This document shows positions 5,845 to 13,158 of a stretch of DNA of 13,477 nt, in pieces. The DNA is from Desulfobacteraceae bacterium (GTDB lineage: Bacteria; Desulfobacterota; Desulfobacteria; Desulfobacterales; JAUWMJ01): the NCBI GenBank assembly GCA_030612225.1, contig JAUWOH010000046.1, positions 1 through 13,477 of the forward strand, read 5' to 3'. The notes below the pieces were generated by a model that had not been told where the DNA came from, made no database searches, and saw only the letters and a list, made by a program, of their open reading frames with translations. The position numbers and the translations under genes are program-made. How positions within the stretch are numbered: position 1 is the stretch's first letter; each line of letters begins with the position of its first letter.

Positions 5845-6544
5845 AAAGAGTTTTTAAAAGACCCTCTTTTTCTTTTTCTCGTAAATAGCGCCATGAACCC
5901 TCGGAAAGCTTGCCCAGTTTTATATTTGAAATCCTTATCCTTTTTAACTCTGTGACCCTGCTGCCGACTTTTCTTACCATACGCCGTATCTGCCTGTTTT
6001 TCCCTTCCTTCAATACAATACGAAAACGTTTTGAAGAAATTCTTTTTATCTTTGCCGGCCTGGTTTTTGTCCCCATCATAGGCATCCCTTTTCCCATACT
6101 TCTAAGGGCGCCATCGGTGACGTAACTCGCCACAGTAACTTCATACTCTTTTTCATGGTCAAATGAAGGATGGGAAAGCCTGTGATGCAGCCTTCCGTCA
6201 TTGGTTAAAAGCAAAAGTCCGGTGGAATCCTTGTCGAGTCGCCCTACCGGATAAATGCGCTCAGGAATATCAATAAGATTGAGTACGATTTTTTCGCCGG
6301 GATGATCGCAGCTTGTCACATATTCTCTCGGTTTGTTTAAAGCTATATAAACTTTCTTGTGGTCTGCTTGAACAAGCGTTCCGTTAACTTCAATGCGATC
6401 GTTTTGCGGGTCAATCTTGGTTCCAAGCTCGGTAACAATTATTCCATTAACCTTAACAAGGCCATCTTTTATATACTCTTCACCCTTTCGCCTTGAGCAA
6501 AACCCGGCGCTTGAAAGATATTTTTGAAGTCGCATTAAAGGCAT
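5843..6544 (-). CDS. RsuA/RluB-family rRNA pseudouridine synthase
   Basis: A 233-residue enzyme that isomerises uridine to pseudouridine in ribosomal RNA. Residues 4-60 are an S4 RNA-binding domain (MRLQKYLSSAGFCSRRKGEE; VKVNGIIV). The catalytic domain begins near 65 (VYIALNKPREYVTS) and holds the family motif GRLDKDSTGLLLLTNDG with the catalytic aspartate D104. The later EGKNRQIRRM motif (180-189) is characteristic of the RsuA/RluB/RluE/RluF group. The domain order and length fit the RluB/YpuL type modifying 23S rRNA, but RsuA (16S) cannot be excluded. Two ATGs compete: 6544 (MPLM) and 6535 (MRLQKY). Neither has a good Shine-Dalgarno sequence, and the shorter start matches the usual beginning of the S4 domain. 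argJ lies 104 bp upstream on the same strand with a repeat in between. Confidence 0.9.
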   Translation of the reverse strand: MPLMRLQKYLSSAGFCSRRKGEEYIKDGLVKVNGIIVTELGTKIDPQNDRIEVNGTLVQADHKKVYIALNKPREYVTSCDHPGEKIVLNLIDIPERIYPVGRLDKDSTGLLLLTNDGRLHHRLSHPSFDHEKEYEVTVASYVTDGALRSMGKGMPMMGTKTRPAKIKRISSKRFRIVLKEGKNRQIRRMVRKVGSRVTELKRIRISNIKLGKLSEGSWRYLREKEKEGLLKTL

Positions 6545-6556
6545 TTTATTACTTCA

Positions 6557-6626
6557 GGACACGGATTTTCACAGATAAACGCAGATAAATTTTTAATATT
6601 CTGACAATCTGCGTTCATCCGTGTCC
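6557..6626. repeat. Imperfect inverted repeat of the dispersed ACACGGAT/CGCAGAT type
   Basis: GGACACGGAT (6557-6566) and AAACGCAGAT (6577-6586) face ATCTGCGTT (6607-6615) and ATCCGTGTCC (6617-6626), forming an interrupted palindrome between argJ and the pseudouridine synthase gene. The same words occur at the edges of the block at 5509-5811. It could attenuate transcription from argJ. Confidence 0.6.
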
Positions 6627-6648
6627 CATTTTATTATTTAAAGATTTC

Positions 6649-7833
6649 TCAGCTTCTGTAATCTGCGTTAATCTTCACATACTCGACGGAAAAATCACAT
6701 GTAAAGATCGAAGCCGATCCCTGCCCCATATTCAAATCGATAGATATTATAAACTCGTCCCTTTTGAGAATCTTTGCAGCCTCCTCCTCGGCCTTTTCTC
6801 CGCACCACATACCTTCTTTTGCAATCATAACATCATCAAAAAAGATATCTACTTTGTACGGGTCTATCTTAACCCCAGCCCTGCCAGCTGCAGCAAGTAT
6901 CCTGCCCCAGTTGGCATCTTCACCGAAAAGAGCCGTCTTTACGAGATTTGAATTTGCAATCGTATCTGCTATTTTTTTTGCGTCTTTATCAGATAAAGTC
7001 CCCTTGACAACAATTTCAACCAGCTTTGTCGCCCCTTCTCCGTCTTTTACAACCATTTTGGCAAGACCTGTCAAAACCTCATCCAGCACGATTTGAAAAG
7101 ATTCCTTTTGAGCCGGATTGTTTACTGTTGCACCTGACAAACCGTTTGCAAGAACAAGTATCGTGTCATTTGTACTTGTATCGCCATCAACAGTAATTTT
7201 ATTAAAAGATTTATCCGTTGCAGCTAAAAGTGCCTCCGTCAATAAATCATGGGAAATTTTTATATCGCTCACTACAAAACACAGCATGGTAGCCATGTCC
7301 GGACGAATCATCCCGGAACCTTTGGCAACGCCTGTTACTGTGTATGGTACCCCTTCCATCACTCCCTGCTGTGTTACAACTTTAGGTACTTTATCAGTCG
7401 TCATTATTGCTTTTGCAAAATCATCCAGACCTTCAGGTACGGCAACTTTTATGAGTTCCGGCATTGCAGCTTCAATTTTCCCTGTATCAAGCCCTTGGCC
7501 GATAACACCTGTTGAAGCTACCAGTACCAGCTCTTCGGATATTGCCAGCCCGTATGCCGCAAACCTTGTCATTGCAATAGCATCAAGCTTTCCCTGACCA
7601 CCTGTGCAGCAATTGGCATTACCGCTGTTTACGATAACCGCCTGGCATTTACCCGATTTTATTCGTTCCCGATCAAGCAGAACCGGAGCTGCCTGAACCA
7701 GGTTTTTTGTAAATACTCCTGCAACAGTTGCCGGAACCTCGGAATAAATCAGCCCGAGATCCTTTTCGCCGTTTTTTTTAAGCCCTGAAGCAACCCCTGC
7801 CGTCTTGAACCCTTTGCAAGTTACATTCTCCAT
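6649..7833 (-). CDS. argJ: Arginine biosynthesis bifunctional protein ArgJ
   Basis: A 394-residue ornithine acetyltransferase. It transfers the acetyl group from N-acetylornithine to glutamate, and in bifunctional forms also makes N-acetylglutamate from acetyl-CoA, closing the cyclic arginine pathway in the cytoplasm. The proenzyme cleaves itself into alpha and beta chains. The nucleophile is T182 in KGSGMIRPDMATMLCFVVSD, with cleavage expected between A181 and T182. Other conserved segments are VIVNSGNANCCTG (67-78), ITVDGDTSTNDT (213-224), GEDANWGRILAAAGRAG (304-320) and the C-terminal YVKINADYRS. The length is typical. ATG 7833 is preceded by AGGTGG four bases away. No other arginine genes are in the window. 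Sequence alone does not tell mono- from bifunctional activity. Confidence 0.96.
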   Translation of the reverse strand: MENVTCKGFKTAGVASGLKKNGEKDLGLIYSEVPATVAGVFTKNLVQAAPVLLDRERIKSGKCQAVIVNSGNANCCTGGQGKLDAIAMTRFAAYGLAISEELVLVASTGVIGQGLDTGKIEAAMPELIKVAVPEGLDDFAKAIMTTDKVPKVVTQQGVMEGVPYTVTGVAKGSGMIRPDMATMLCFVVSDIKISHDLLTEALLAATDKSFNKITVDGDTSTNDTILVLANGLSGATVNNPAQKESFQIVLDEVLTGLAKMVVKDGEGATKLVEIVVKGTLSDKDAKKIADTIANSNLVKTALFGEDANWGRILAAAGRAGVKIDPYKVDIFFDDVMIAKEGMWCGEKAEEEAAKILKRDEFIISIDLNMGQGSASIFTCDFSVEYVKINADYRS

Positions 7834-7866
7834 ATTTCCACCTATATATGTAAGTCCAGTATCTAA

Positions 7867-7896
7867 CCTTGAGCCGTGAACCCTTGAACCGTGAAC
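7867..7896. repeat. Tandem 15-bp repeat
   Basis: CCTTGAGCCGTGAAC is followed directly by CCTTGAACCGTGAAC, two units with one mismatch. It lies upstream of argJ. Similar word-like repeats occur at 9177-9197 and 11334-11357. Confidence 0.7.
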
Positions 7897-7997
7897 TTAA
7901 ACAGTTACAAATTTTGTATTGATTTAGTGTTTCTATCTATAATATCCTTCAAAAAAAAGCAAAATATTTAAAGTATTGAAAAAAGATGCCCAAATGA

Positions 7998-8215
7998 GCA
8001 TTCGGGTGATCCGATTTAAAGTGGGTCGCTGTTTGAAGGTATTAGTAAGCGTTAAGAAAGAACAACAAACACATTCTATATGTAAGGCAAAGAATATGTT
8101 AGTTTAGCAAGTTTTTTATAAAAGGATTGCACCTGTTCTTTCTTTACGCTTACTTGACCTCCAGGCGGACAAGTGCCTGAGTTCGACACATCTTTAAATC
8201 GGATTATCTGAATGC
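7998..8215. repeat. Fold-back element family 3 (about 218 bp)
   Basis: The outer arm GCATTCGGGTGATCCGATTT continues to about 8020 and pairs imperfectly with a right arm ending at 8215 (complement GCATTCAGATAATCCGATTT). The inner arm AGTAAGCGTTAAGAAAGAAC (8044-8063) pairs with 8135-8154 at 19 of 20 bases. The apex region 8064-8134 is AT-rich. The left flank (7914-7997) is shared with the remnant at 4496-4557, so the family may extend beyond the palindrome. It lies between the divergent argJ and truA genes and must overlap or separate their promoters. Confidence 0.7.
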
Positions 8216-8260
8216 GGCTATTCATAACGTTAAAATGTTACAAAGTGATAAAGATTAATG

Positions 8261-8297
8261 TCTGTATCCTGATCATCGTTGTTTATCCTGTCTAAAA
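8261..8297. repeat. Word-like repeat of ATCCTG units upstream of truA
   Basis: TATCCTGATCATCGTTGTTTATCCTGTC contains the unit TATCCTG twice (8265-8271 and 8284-8290). It resembles intergenic ATCCTGATCATCCTGT-type repeats that I know from other bacterial genomes. It lies just before the truA start and may form part of its leader. Confidence 0.4.
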
Positions 8298-8306
8298 ATA
8301 AAGATA

Positions 8307-9044
8307 ATGAAAAATTTTAAAATAATAATCGAATATGACGGCTCTTCCTATCATGGCTGGCAGCGGCAAAAGAATGACTGCACTATCCAGGAGGAAATTG
8401 AAAAAGCTCTTTTTACCATGACTGGGAAAAATACGGTTCTGACCGCTTCCGGCAGGACGGATGCAGGCGTACATGCACTCGGACAGGTAGCCAATTTTAC
8501 TTGCGATACCGACCTTTCTCCCCAAGCCTTCCAAAACGGGCTCAACAGTCTTACCAGAGACGATATTGTTATTATTTCATGCGACATCGTTGATGAAAAT
8601 TTTCATTCACGGTTTGATGCTAAAAGTAAAACCTATAACTACCGGATATTAAATCGCGACCTTCCAGCCGCCATAAATCGGCAATATGCATGGTTTATAA
8701 AGAAAGAGCTTGACCTTGACGCAATGCGCCTGGCAGTTAAGCACATCATCGGCACTCACGACTTTAAGGCGTTTGAAGGGACAGGCAGCCCCAGGTCTCA
8801 TACAACAAGACGTGTTTTTAAAGCAGAAATTGCTGAGCAGGGCAACGGGCTTATCGTTATTGAAATTAAAGCGGATGGTTTTTTAAGGTTTATGGTTCGC
8901 AACATTGTAGGAACTGTCGTTGATGTGGGGCTTGAAAAAACAACTTCGGACGGTTTTAAAAAAATACTCCTTTCAAAGGATCGCTCCATGGCCGGAGCAA
9001 CTGCCCTCCCGCAGGGTTTATTTTTGATGAATGTGGAATATTAA
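8307..9044 (+). CDS. truA: tRNA pseudouridine(38-40) synthase TruA
   Basis: A 245-residue enzyme that converts uridines 38-40 in the tRNA anticodon stem-loop to pseudouridine. The N-terminal EYDGSSYHGWQRQ (9-21) and the catalytic motif SGRTDAGVHALGQVANF (48-64), with the nucleophile aspartate D52, are diagnostic. Further conserved segments are SRFDAKSKTYNYRI (88-101) and FLRFMVRNIVGTVVDVG (192-208). The length is usual for bacteria. ATG 8307 has only a weak AAAGATA ahead of it; the next candidates would truncate the first beta strand. The gene is divergent from argJ and convergent with the ClC gene. In many genomes truA sits in a longer operon, but here it appears alone. Confidence 0.96.
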   Translation: MKNFKIIIEYDGSSYHGWQRQKNDCTIQEEIEKALFTMTGKNTVLTASGRTDAGVHALGQVANFTCDTDLSPQAFQNGLNSLTRDDIVIISCDIVDENFHSRFDAKSKTYNYRILNRDLPAAINRQYAWFIKKELDLDAMRLAVKHIIGTHDFKAFEGTGSPRSHTTRRVFKAEIAEQGNGLIVIEIKADGFLRFMVRNIVGTVVDVGLEKTTSDGFKKILLSKDRSMAGATALPQGLFLMNVEY

Positions 9045-9262
9045 CCCTCCAACGACATTTGTCGTTAACCATAATGCGTCTTTTTTATCTTGTTTGTTTG
9101 ACTCTCACGTAAGTGTTCCGGATTACGAGTTGCAGGTTTTAAATCCAGATAAAGATTCCGACTAATAACACGAAACGCGCAACCCGTAACCCGCAACAAT
9201 ATCGCGTGACACAAAAAGAAGCTGTTGCTAAATAAAGCTGGTAAGTTGCGTTGTAGGGTTAA
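9041..9262. repeat. Inverted-repeat-bounded gap between convergent truA and ClC genes
   Basis: TTAACCCTCCAACG (9041-9054) and CGTTGTAGGGTTAA (9249-9262) are inverted repeats matching at 13 of 14 positions, and each contains the stop codon of its adjoining gene. Inside, AACGAC-ATTT-GTCGTT (9051-9066) is a perfect 6-bp hairpin that may terminate truA. ATTACGAGTTGC (9122-9133) is an inverted counterpart of the GCAACCCGTAAC words at 9177-9197. I see no gene here. Confidence 0.5.
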
Positions 9263-11073
9263 TGATTCCCCATCTTCATCTTCTGCACCTGCTCGTTGTA
9301 AAATGAAATAACTTCTCTCCTTCTCAGCATCCCGATAAGAATACTATGGTCATCATCTTGAACAACTGGAAGACTGTCTATATTTTTTATAGTAAATTTC
9401 TTAAGTACGGAATTCAAATCGTCGGAAGGCGTGGTAATAATCATATCAGAGTTCCCTATATCCTTCATCACAACCAGATTTTCTATTTCACTTGAAAAAA
9501 GAACCCCCCTGATATCATTAATGGAAAATATGCTCACCAGTCTTTTATCTTTATCCATCACCGGAAAATAGTGCTGCTTTGTCTCGGAAAAATATTTTTT
9601 AAAGTCTGAAAACAGCATATCCTCAGGGATGAGGTCTACCTTCTTAACATGATCTGCCAGATCTTTTACCTTTATGGTCTGGAGTATATCCACAAAAAAA
9701 TCGCCTGCATGTGCCGGAGAATCTATCTTGCTTTTAACCTGCTTTTCGTAAATAGTCCATTTCTGTGCTGCAAGGTAAGATACCGAACATACGAGAAGGC
9801 TGGGCAGGAGCAGGTGATATGAATTGGTCATTTCACTGACAAAAATGATTGTTGAAATAGGAGTATTTGAAACAGCAGTAAAAAAACCGGCCATACCCAC
9901 AATAACAAAAGCTCCAGGCTCAGTCACGATCCCCGGAATTATCTGGTGAAAGGCTCTCCCCACAACACCTCCCATTGCACCACCGATTACAATCGAAGGG
10001 CCAAATACTCCACCGCTTCCCCCTGACCCTATGGAAAAAGAAGTTGTAAGAACTTTGCCGATTGCAAGGGAGAGTAGAAACGGAATTGTCAGTTCATTAT
10101 TAATCGCCATCTGGGCAAAACCGTACCCGAAAGCCAGGCAGTGGCTCCAGTAAAAGCCTATAAGGCCTGTACAAAGCCCGCCTATAGCCGGCTTTATATG
10201 GTTGGGAATTTTCATGGCCTTAAAAAGCCTGGTTATTCCATAAAATGACTTTATATAAAAAAACCCGACACCTACAAGAACAATGGACAGGATAACGTAT
10301 GGCCCCAGTTCCAATGGATTTTGAAATTTAAAGGCCGGAGACTCAAATAATGTTCCCCATCCAAACACCAGGCAGAAAAGACAGTAAGCCACTACTGAAG
10401 AAATACCGGCAGGTATTATAACTTCCGATTCAAACTCAGGATCTCTGTAAAGCACTTCTGCAGCAAAAAGAGCGCCTGCCAAAGGAGCCCTGAAAATACT
10501 CCCGACCCCTGCGCCTATACCGGCAGCCAGCATTATCCTGCGCTCCCTGTCAGATAATTTAAGTTTTGTTGCCAGAAATGAACCGAAACCCGCTCCAATC
10601 TGGGCGATGGGCCCTTCCCTTCCCCCTGATCCGCCGGTTGTCAGAGTAATTGCGGAAGCAATGGTTTTGATAATGGGAACTCTCCCCCGAATAAAACCCC
10701 CTGTTCTGTGATAGGCATTTATAGCTGCATCCGTGCCGTGTCCCTCCGCTTCAGGGGCAAAGGTATATACAAGCCATCCGCTCAAAATACCGCCGAATGC
10801 CGGAAGAAACAGCAGAATCCAGCGATTAAAGGTCGTGGAAGTGGGAGGGAGCAAATGATGTTCACCTGCAGGTGCAGGGGGCCTGTAGCCCGCCATAAAA
10901 TCCATAAAATAATGACTGCCAAGCTGGCACAGGTAATGAAAAGCAACTGAGCCAAGACCGGCAATTATACCGATTATGATAAAATAAAAAGTCCATTTGC
11001 CTGCCTGGGCTATATTTGCTGACCTGTCCTTGCCGACAAAGGCTTTAATACTATTTGTTAATCGATCTATCAT
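9259..11073 (-). CDS. ClC-family chloride channel/transporter with two CBS domains
   Basis: A 604-residue inner-membrane protein. Residues 25-445 form the ClC core with its usual hydrophobic helices. Ion-path motifs are visible: GHGTD (111-115), GSGGREGP (148-155) with the gating glutamate E153, and GSGGSGGVFGPSIVIGG (349-365). Y442 (AQKWTIYEK) aligns with the central tyrosine of E. coli ClC. In the FAAEVLY segment (203-209), V207 occupies the position of the internal proton-path glutamate, as in many channel-type ClCs, so transport mode is uncertain. Two CBS domains follow (about 468-528 and 534-598), which in the family bind adenine nucleotides and regulate gating. The start at 11073 is preceded by AGGAG at an unusually long 13-base spacing (complement of 11087-11091). 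The gene is convergent with truA. Confidence 0.92.
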   Translation of the reverse strand: MIDRLTNSIKAFVGKDRSANIAQAGKWTFYFIIIGIIAGLGSVAFHYLCQLGSHYFMDFMAGYRPPAPAGEHHLLPPTSTTFNRWILLFLPAFGGILSGWLVYTFAPEAEGHGTDAAINAYHRTGGFIRGRVPIIKTIASAITLTTGGSGGREGPIAQIGAGFGSFLATKLKLSDRERRIMLAAGIGAGVGSIFRAPLAGALFAAEVLYRDPEFESEVIIPAGISSVVAYCLFCLVFGWGTLFESPAFKFQNPLELGPYVILSIVLVGVGFFYIKSFYGITRLFKAMKIPNHIKPAIGGLCTGLIGFYWSHCLAFGYGFAQMAINNELTIPFLLSLAIGKVLTTSFSIGSGGSGGVFGPSIVIGGAMGGVVGRAFHQIIPGIVTEPGAFVIVGMAGFFTAVSNTPISTIIFVSEMTNSYHLLLPSLLVCSVSYLAAQKWTIYEKQVKSKIDSPAHAGDFFVDILQTIKVKDLADHVKKVDLIPEDMLFSDFKKYFSETKQHYFPVMDKDKRLVSIFSINDIRGVLFSSEIENLVVMKDIGNSDMIITTPSDDLNSVLKKFTIKNIDSLPVVQDDDHSILIGMLRRREVISFYNEQVQKMKMGNH

Positions 11074-11452
11074 TGTTATAATGAAGCTCCTCGCCGCAAG
11101 TGGACGGGGTATTAAAAATTAGAGTCATCCAGAATATGCGTACTTTTTTCAAAGCCATCAAGGATCAACGATCTGTAGCGGATGGTTGACTTAAGGGTTC
11201 GAGGGGCCAAGGAGTCAAGGGGCCAAGCGGATAAGATCAATTTTAATGGTACGTCCATCAGCACTAAATGCCAGGATGGAAAGCTTTTGGTTCCTGTTGA
11301 TCATAAAACAGGCTGACATCCTTCACTCGAACCCTGGAATCCTTGAATCCTTGAATCCTAATCACCATGAGCGCCATTGATTTTGGTTACAAACCCACTC
11401 AGCAATAGAAGTATGCTTAAACCGGATGAACCAAAAATTATAATAAAATGAG
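11074..11452. repeat. Intergenic region with word-like tandem repeats, no gene seen
   Basis: This 379-bp gap upstream of the ClC gene and downstream of the aminotransferase gene contains two degenerate tandem repeats. TCGAGGGGCCAAGGAG and TCAAGGGGCCAAGCGG lie at 11199-11230. Three units of CTKGAATC are at 11334-11357 (CTGGAATC, CTTGAATC, CTTGAATC). GGGTTCGAG (11195-11203) is the inverted counterpart of CTCGAACCC (11326-11334), so the two clusters bound a fold-back of about 140 bp. The ribosome binding site of the ClC gene is at 11087-11091. I identify no promoter confidently. Confidence 0.55.
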
Positions 11453-12766
11453 CTAAACTAATAAATCCTGAATCCCCTGCAGGATAATATCGAACAGTTC
11501 CTTAATATCACTTTCTTCCACACACGAAAAGGCAATCCTCAAATTCTTATCGTCTATTGAAATAAGCCCTACTCCGTATCTATCAAGAAGATGGACTCTC
11601 AACCTTTCGGCATCAACGGACTTTAACCTGATGCACATGAAATAGCCTGAATTAAAGGGGTGAACGTCCCATGCCTCCTGGTATTTTGAATCCGATAGTA
11701 CTTTTTTTACACGCTCCGCCCTTTTCTTGAGTATTATAAACTTTTCTTCTTTTTCAGCCGGGTATTCTTCACTCAGCATAGACCTTAATACGATGGACTG
11801 GCTAAGGTGAGAAGCATTAGATATATTGCCCCTTACACACCCTGCCGTCTTTTTTTCAAGGGCCTCATATACAGGTGCAGGATCATCACCTTCAATTTTA
11901 TATCCATAGGTAATAAAGCCAACTCTTAAACCCCATACAAAATACTCCTTGGTACATCCGTCAAGCTTAACGGCAAGAAGTCTGGAATTTTTCCCGCAAA
12001 GTCTTGCAAAAAGAGATTCTTTTATGGATTCTTCTTCATAGAAAAGTCCAAAATAGGAGTCATCCGTAACAGCAAGGATGTTTGTACCTGTTTTGGCCTG
12101 GTTTATAAGAATTTCAACTATTTTATTTCCTTCTTTTTCCGTCACCGTATAACCGCTGGGGTTATGGGGAAAATTTAAAATTACTACAAGTTTTTTGTGT
12201 TTTCCTGCTTCCTTCCTAATCTTATCCTCAAAAGCTTTAAGATTAAATTCGCCGTTTTCTGTAAAGACGGAATACTTGCTTATCTGCGCACCTTTCCTGA
12301 CACTTAAAATCAAATTGTAGTTTCCCCACATCATATCAGGCAAAATAACCACGTCGCCGGGATCGATCCAGACATCGGCAAAAACACTGATACCGTGGGT
12401 AATTCCGCATGTAACCACGGGAAGAGAAATTTTCTCACCGGAAAGGGAAGGATTTTTCTCAAAGAGAGATTCATGCCATTTCTTTCGCAACGCCGGAATC
12501 CCGAAAGACGGCGCATAAGTTAATGATTCTTCCGGCCGGATATCGCTAATGGCAGTCATAACCGAATCAAACCGCATTGTCCGGCCTTTTTCCGTTGCTA
12601 TACCTATTGTTGCATTTATCTTATGGGCTTTTTCCTTTGCTTCTGCGCCCTGACTCAATATCCCTTTTGGGAAAAAGAGTTGCCTTCCGATATCGGACAT
12701 CATTTCCAGTAAAACAGGATTGCCCTTTTCAATATCCTGGTTGAGTTTCTTTGCGATTGGATTCAT
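11453..12766 (-). CDS. PLP-dependent class I/II aminotransferase
   Basis: A 437-residue fold-type I aminotransferase, reading from ATG 12766 (MNPIAKKLNQDIEKGNPVLL). That start is chosen because GGAGGT (complement of 12774-12779) sits seven bases upstream; the frame stays open to 12847, but this enters a repeat. In this numbering, N202 in NFPHNPSG, D235 and Y238 in VTDDSYFG, the Schiff-base lysine K273 in GCTKEYFVWGLRVG, R281 in the same motif, and R410 in NLRIAFS match the cofactor- and carboxylate-binding residues of aspartate aminotransferase. The family transfers amino groups between amino acids and 2-oxo acids in the cytoplasm; the substrate is not predictable here. The N-terminal segment (MMSDIGRQLFFPKGILSQGA) is unlike classical AspC, suggesting a distinct subgroup. 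Confidence 0.88.
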   Translation of the reverse strand: MNPIAKKLNQDIEKGNPVLLEMMSDIGRQLFFPKGILSQGAEAKEKAHKINATIGIATEKGRTMRFDSVMTAISDIRPEESLTYAPSFGIPALRKKWHESLFEKNPSLSGEKISLPVVTCGITHGISVFADVWIDPGDVVILPDMMWGNYNLILSVRKGAQISKYSVFTENGEFNLKAFEDKIRKEAGKHKKLVVILNFPHNPSGYTVTEKEGNKIVEILINQAKTGTNILAVTDDSYFGLFYEEESIKESLFARLCGKNSRLLAVKLDGCTKEYFVWGLRVGFITYGYKIEGDDPAPVYEALEKKTAGCVRGNISNASHLSQSIVLRSMLSEEYPAEKEEKFIILKKRAERVKKVLSDSKYQEAWDVHPFNSGYFMCIRLKSVDAERLRVHLLDRYGVGLISIDDKNLRIAFSCVEESDIKELFDIILQGIQDLLV

Positions 12767-12791
12767 GGATATAACCTCCATAACAAAATTT

Positions 12792-12969
12792 GATGGCGTC
12801 GTAGAAAGTCCCATATACGCCCCGCAGGAAGTGCCCTTGGGGTGCAAGTTGCAGCGGTTTTTCAGACACTCGGCATACTACATGTATTGCCTCATCCCTG
12901 AAAAACCGCTGCGCCTTTTTATCCCGCTGATTTTTAGCGGGGGTATATGAAACTTTCTACTTAGCCATC
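12792..12969. repeat. Fold-back element family 1, copy 2 (178 bp)
   Basis: The ends pair as GATGGCGTCGTAGAAAGT and the complement of GATGGCTAAGTAGAAAGT, continuing into CATATAC. An inner arm GCAGCGGTTTTTCAG pairs with CTGAAAAACCGCTGC around the apex ATACTACATGTAT. The right half is nearly identical to the copy at 1734-1886; the left half carries an extra stretch (about 12822-12850). It lies just upstream of the aminotransferase, so that gene's promoter must be inside or overlap it. Confidence 0.85.
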
Positions 12970-12999
12970 GGTGATACTTTTACGAATTCATCAAATTTA

Positions 13000-13029
13000 T
13001 TGCAAATTACATTTGAGACTTCTTATAGT
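13000..13029 (+). promoter_or_regulatory. Putative sigma70 promoter ahead of a 10-codon ORF
   Basis: TTGCAA (13000-13005) and TATAGT (13024-13029) are 18 bp apart and resemble -35 and -10 boxes. A Shine-Dalgarno sequence and a tiny ORF follow within 15 bp, so the set looks like a complete expression start. Confidence 0.35.
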
Positions 13030-13042
13030 CTGGAGGAAATAT

Positions 13043-13075
13043 ATGTCAAGGGAAAAGAAGTTGGAAAATCAATAA
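13043..13075 (+). CDS. Ten-codon ORF with strong translation signals; leader peptide or gene remnant
   Basis: ATG 13043 is preceded by TGGAGGAAAT (GGAGG at 13032-13036) at good spacing and encodes MSREKKLENQ before TAA. The promoter-like pair upstream and the terminator-like hairpin at 13110-13136 downstream would make a very short transcription unit. It may be a decayed gene start left by repeat insertion, a leader peptide, or chance. I do not recognise the peptide. Confidence 0.25.
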   Translation: MSREKKLENQ

Positions 13076-13102
13076 GATGAAAATGCTTTGGATGGATTGT
13101 GG

Positions 13103-13136
13103 ATAAAAGAACCCCGCTCTGTATATGAACGGGGTT
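13103..13136 (-). terminator. Rho-independent terminator of the PxxKW gene
   Basis: AACCCCG (13110-13116) and CGGGGTT (13130-13136) form a 7-bp GC-rich stem with a 13-base loop. Read on the minus strand, the stem is followed by CTTTTATCC, a short T-rich tail. It lies 22 bp beyond the stop codon at 13159. Read on the plus strand it could also end transcription from the promoter at 13000. Confidence 0.65.
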
Positions 13137-13158
13137 TACCTGAAGATCGAAAGGAGCA

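Noticed and set aside
5525..5955. Plus-strand ORFs of 110 and 61 codons
   Set aside because: They run through inverted repeats and into the antisense of the pseudouridine synthase gene, without ribosome binding sites.
7118..7597. 159-codon plus-strand ORF
   Set aside because: It is antisense to argJ, whose motifs are complete; the Ser/Thr/Pro-rich peptide looks like a complement artefact.
7834..8306. Riboswitch or T-box in the argJ/truA gap
   Set aside because: The paired segments are explained by a symmetrical fold-back repeat with a relative at 4496-4557; no known riboswitch core was recognised by eye.
12767..12847. Upstream extension of the aminotransferase to ATG 12847
   Set aside because: The 27 extra codons enter the family-1 repeat and lack a Shine-Dalgarno sequence, whereas ATG 12766 has GGAGGT at seven bases.
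1734..13029. CRISPR array
   Set aside because: The repeats are palindromic, few, of different lengths and without regular spacers or cas genes.
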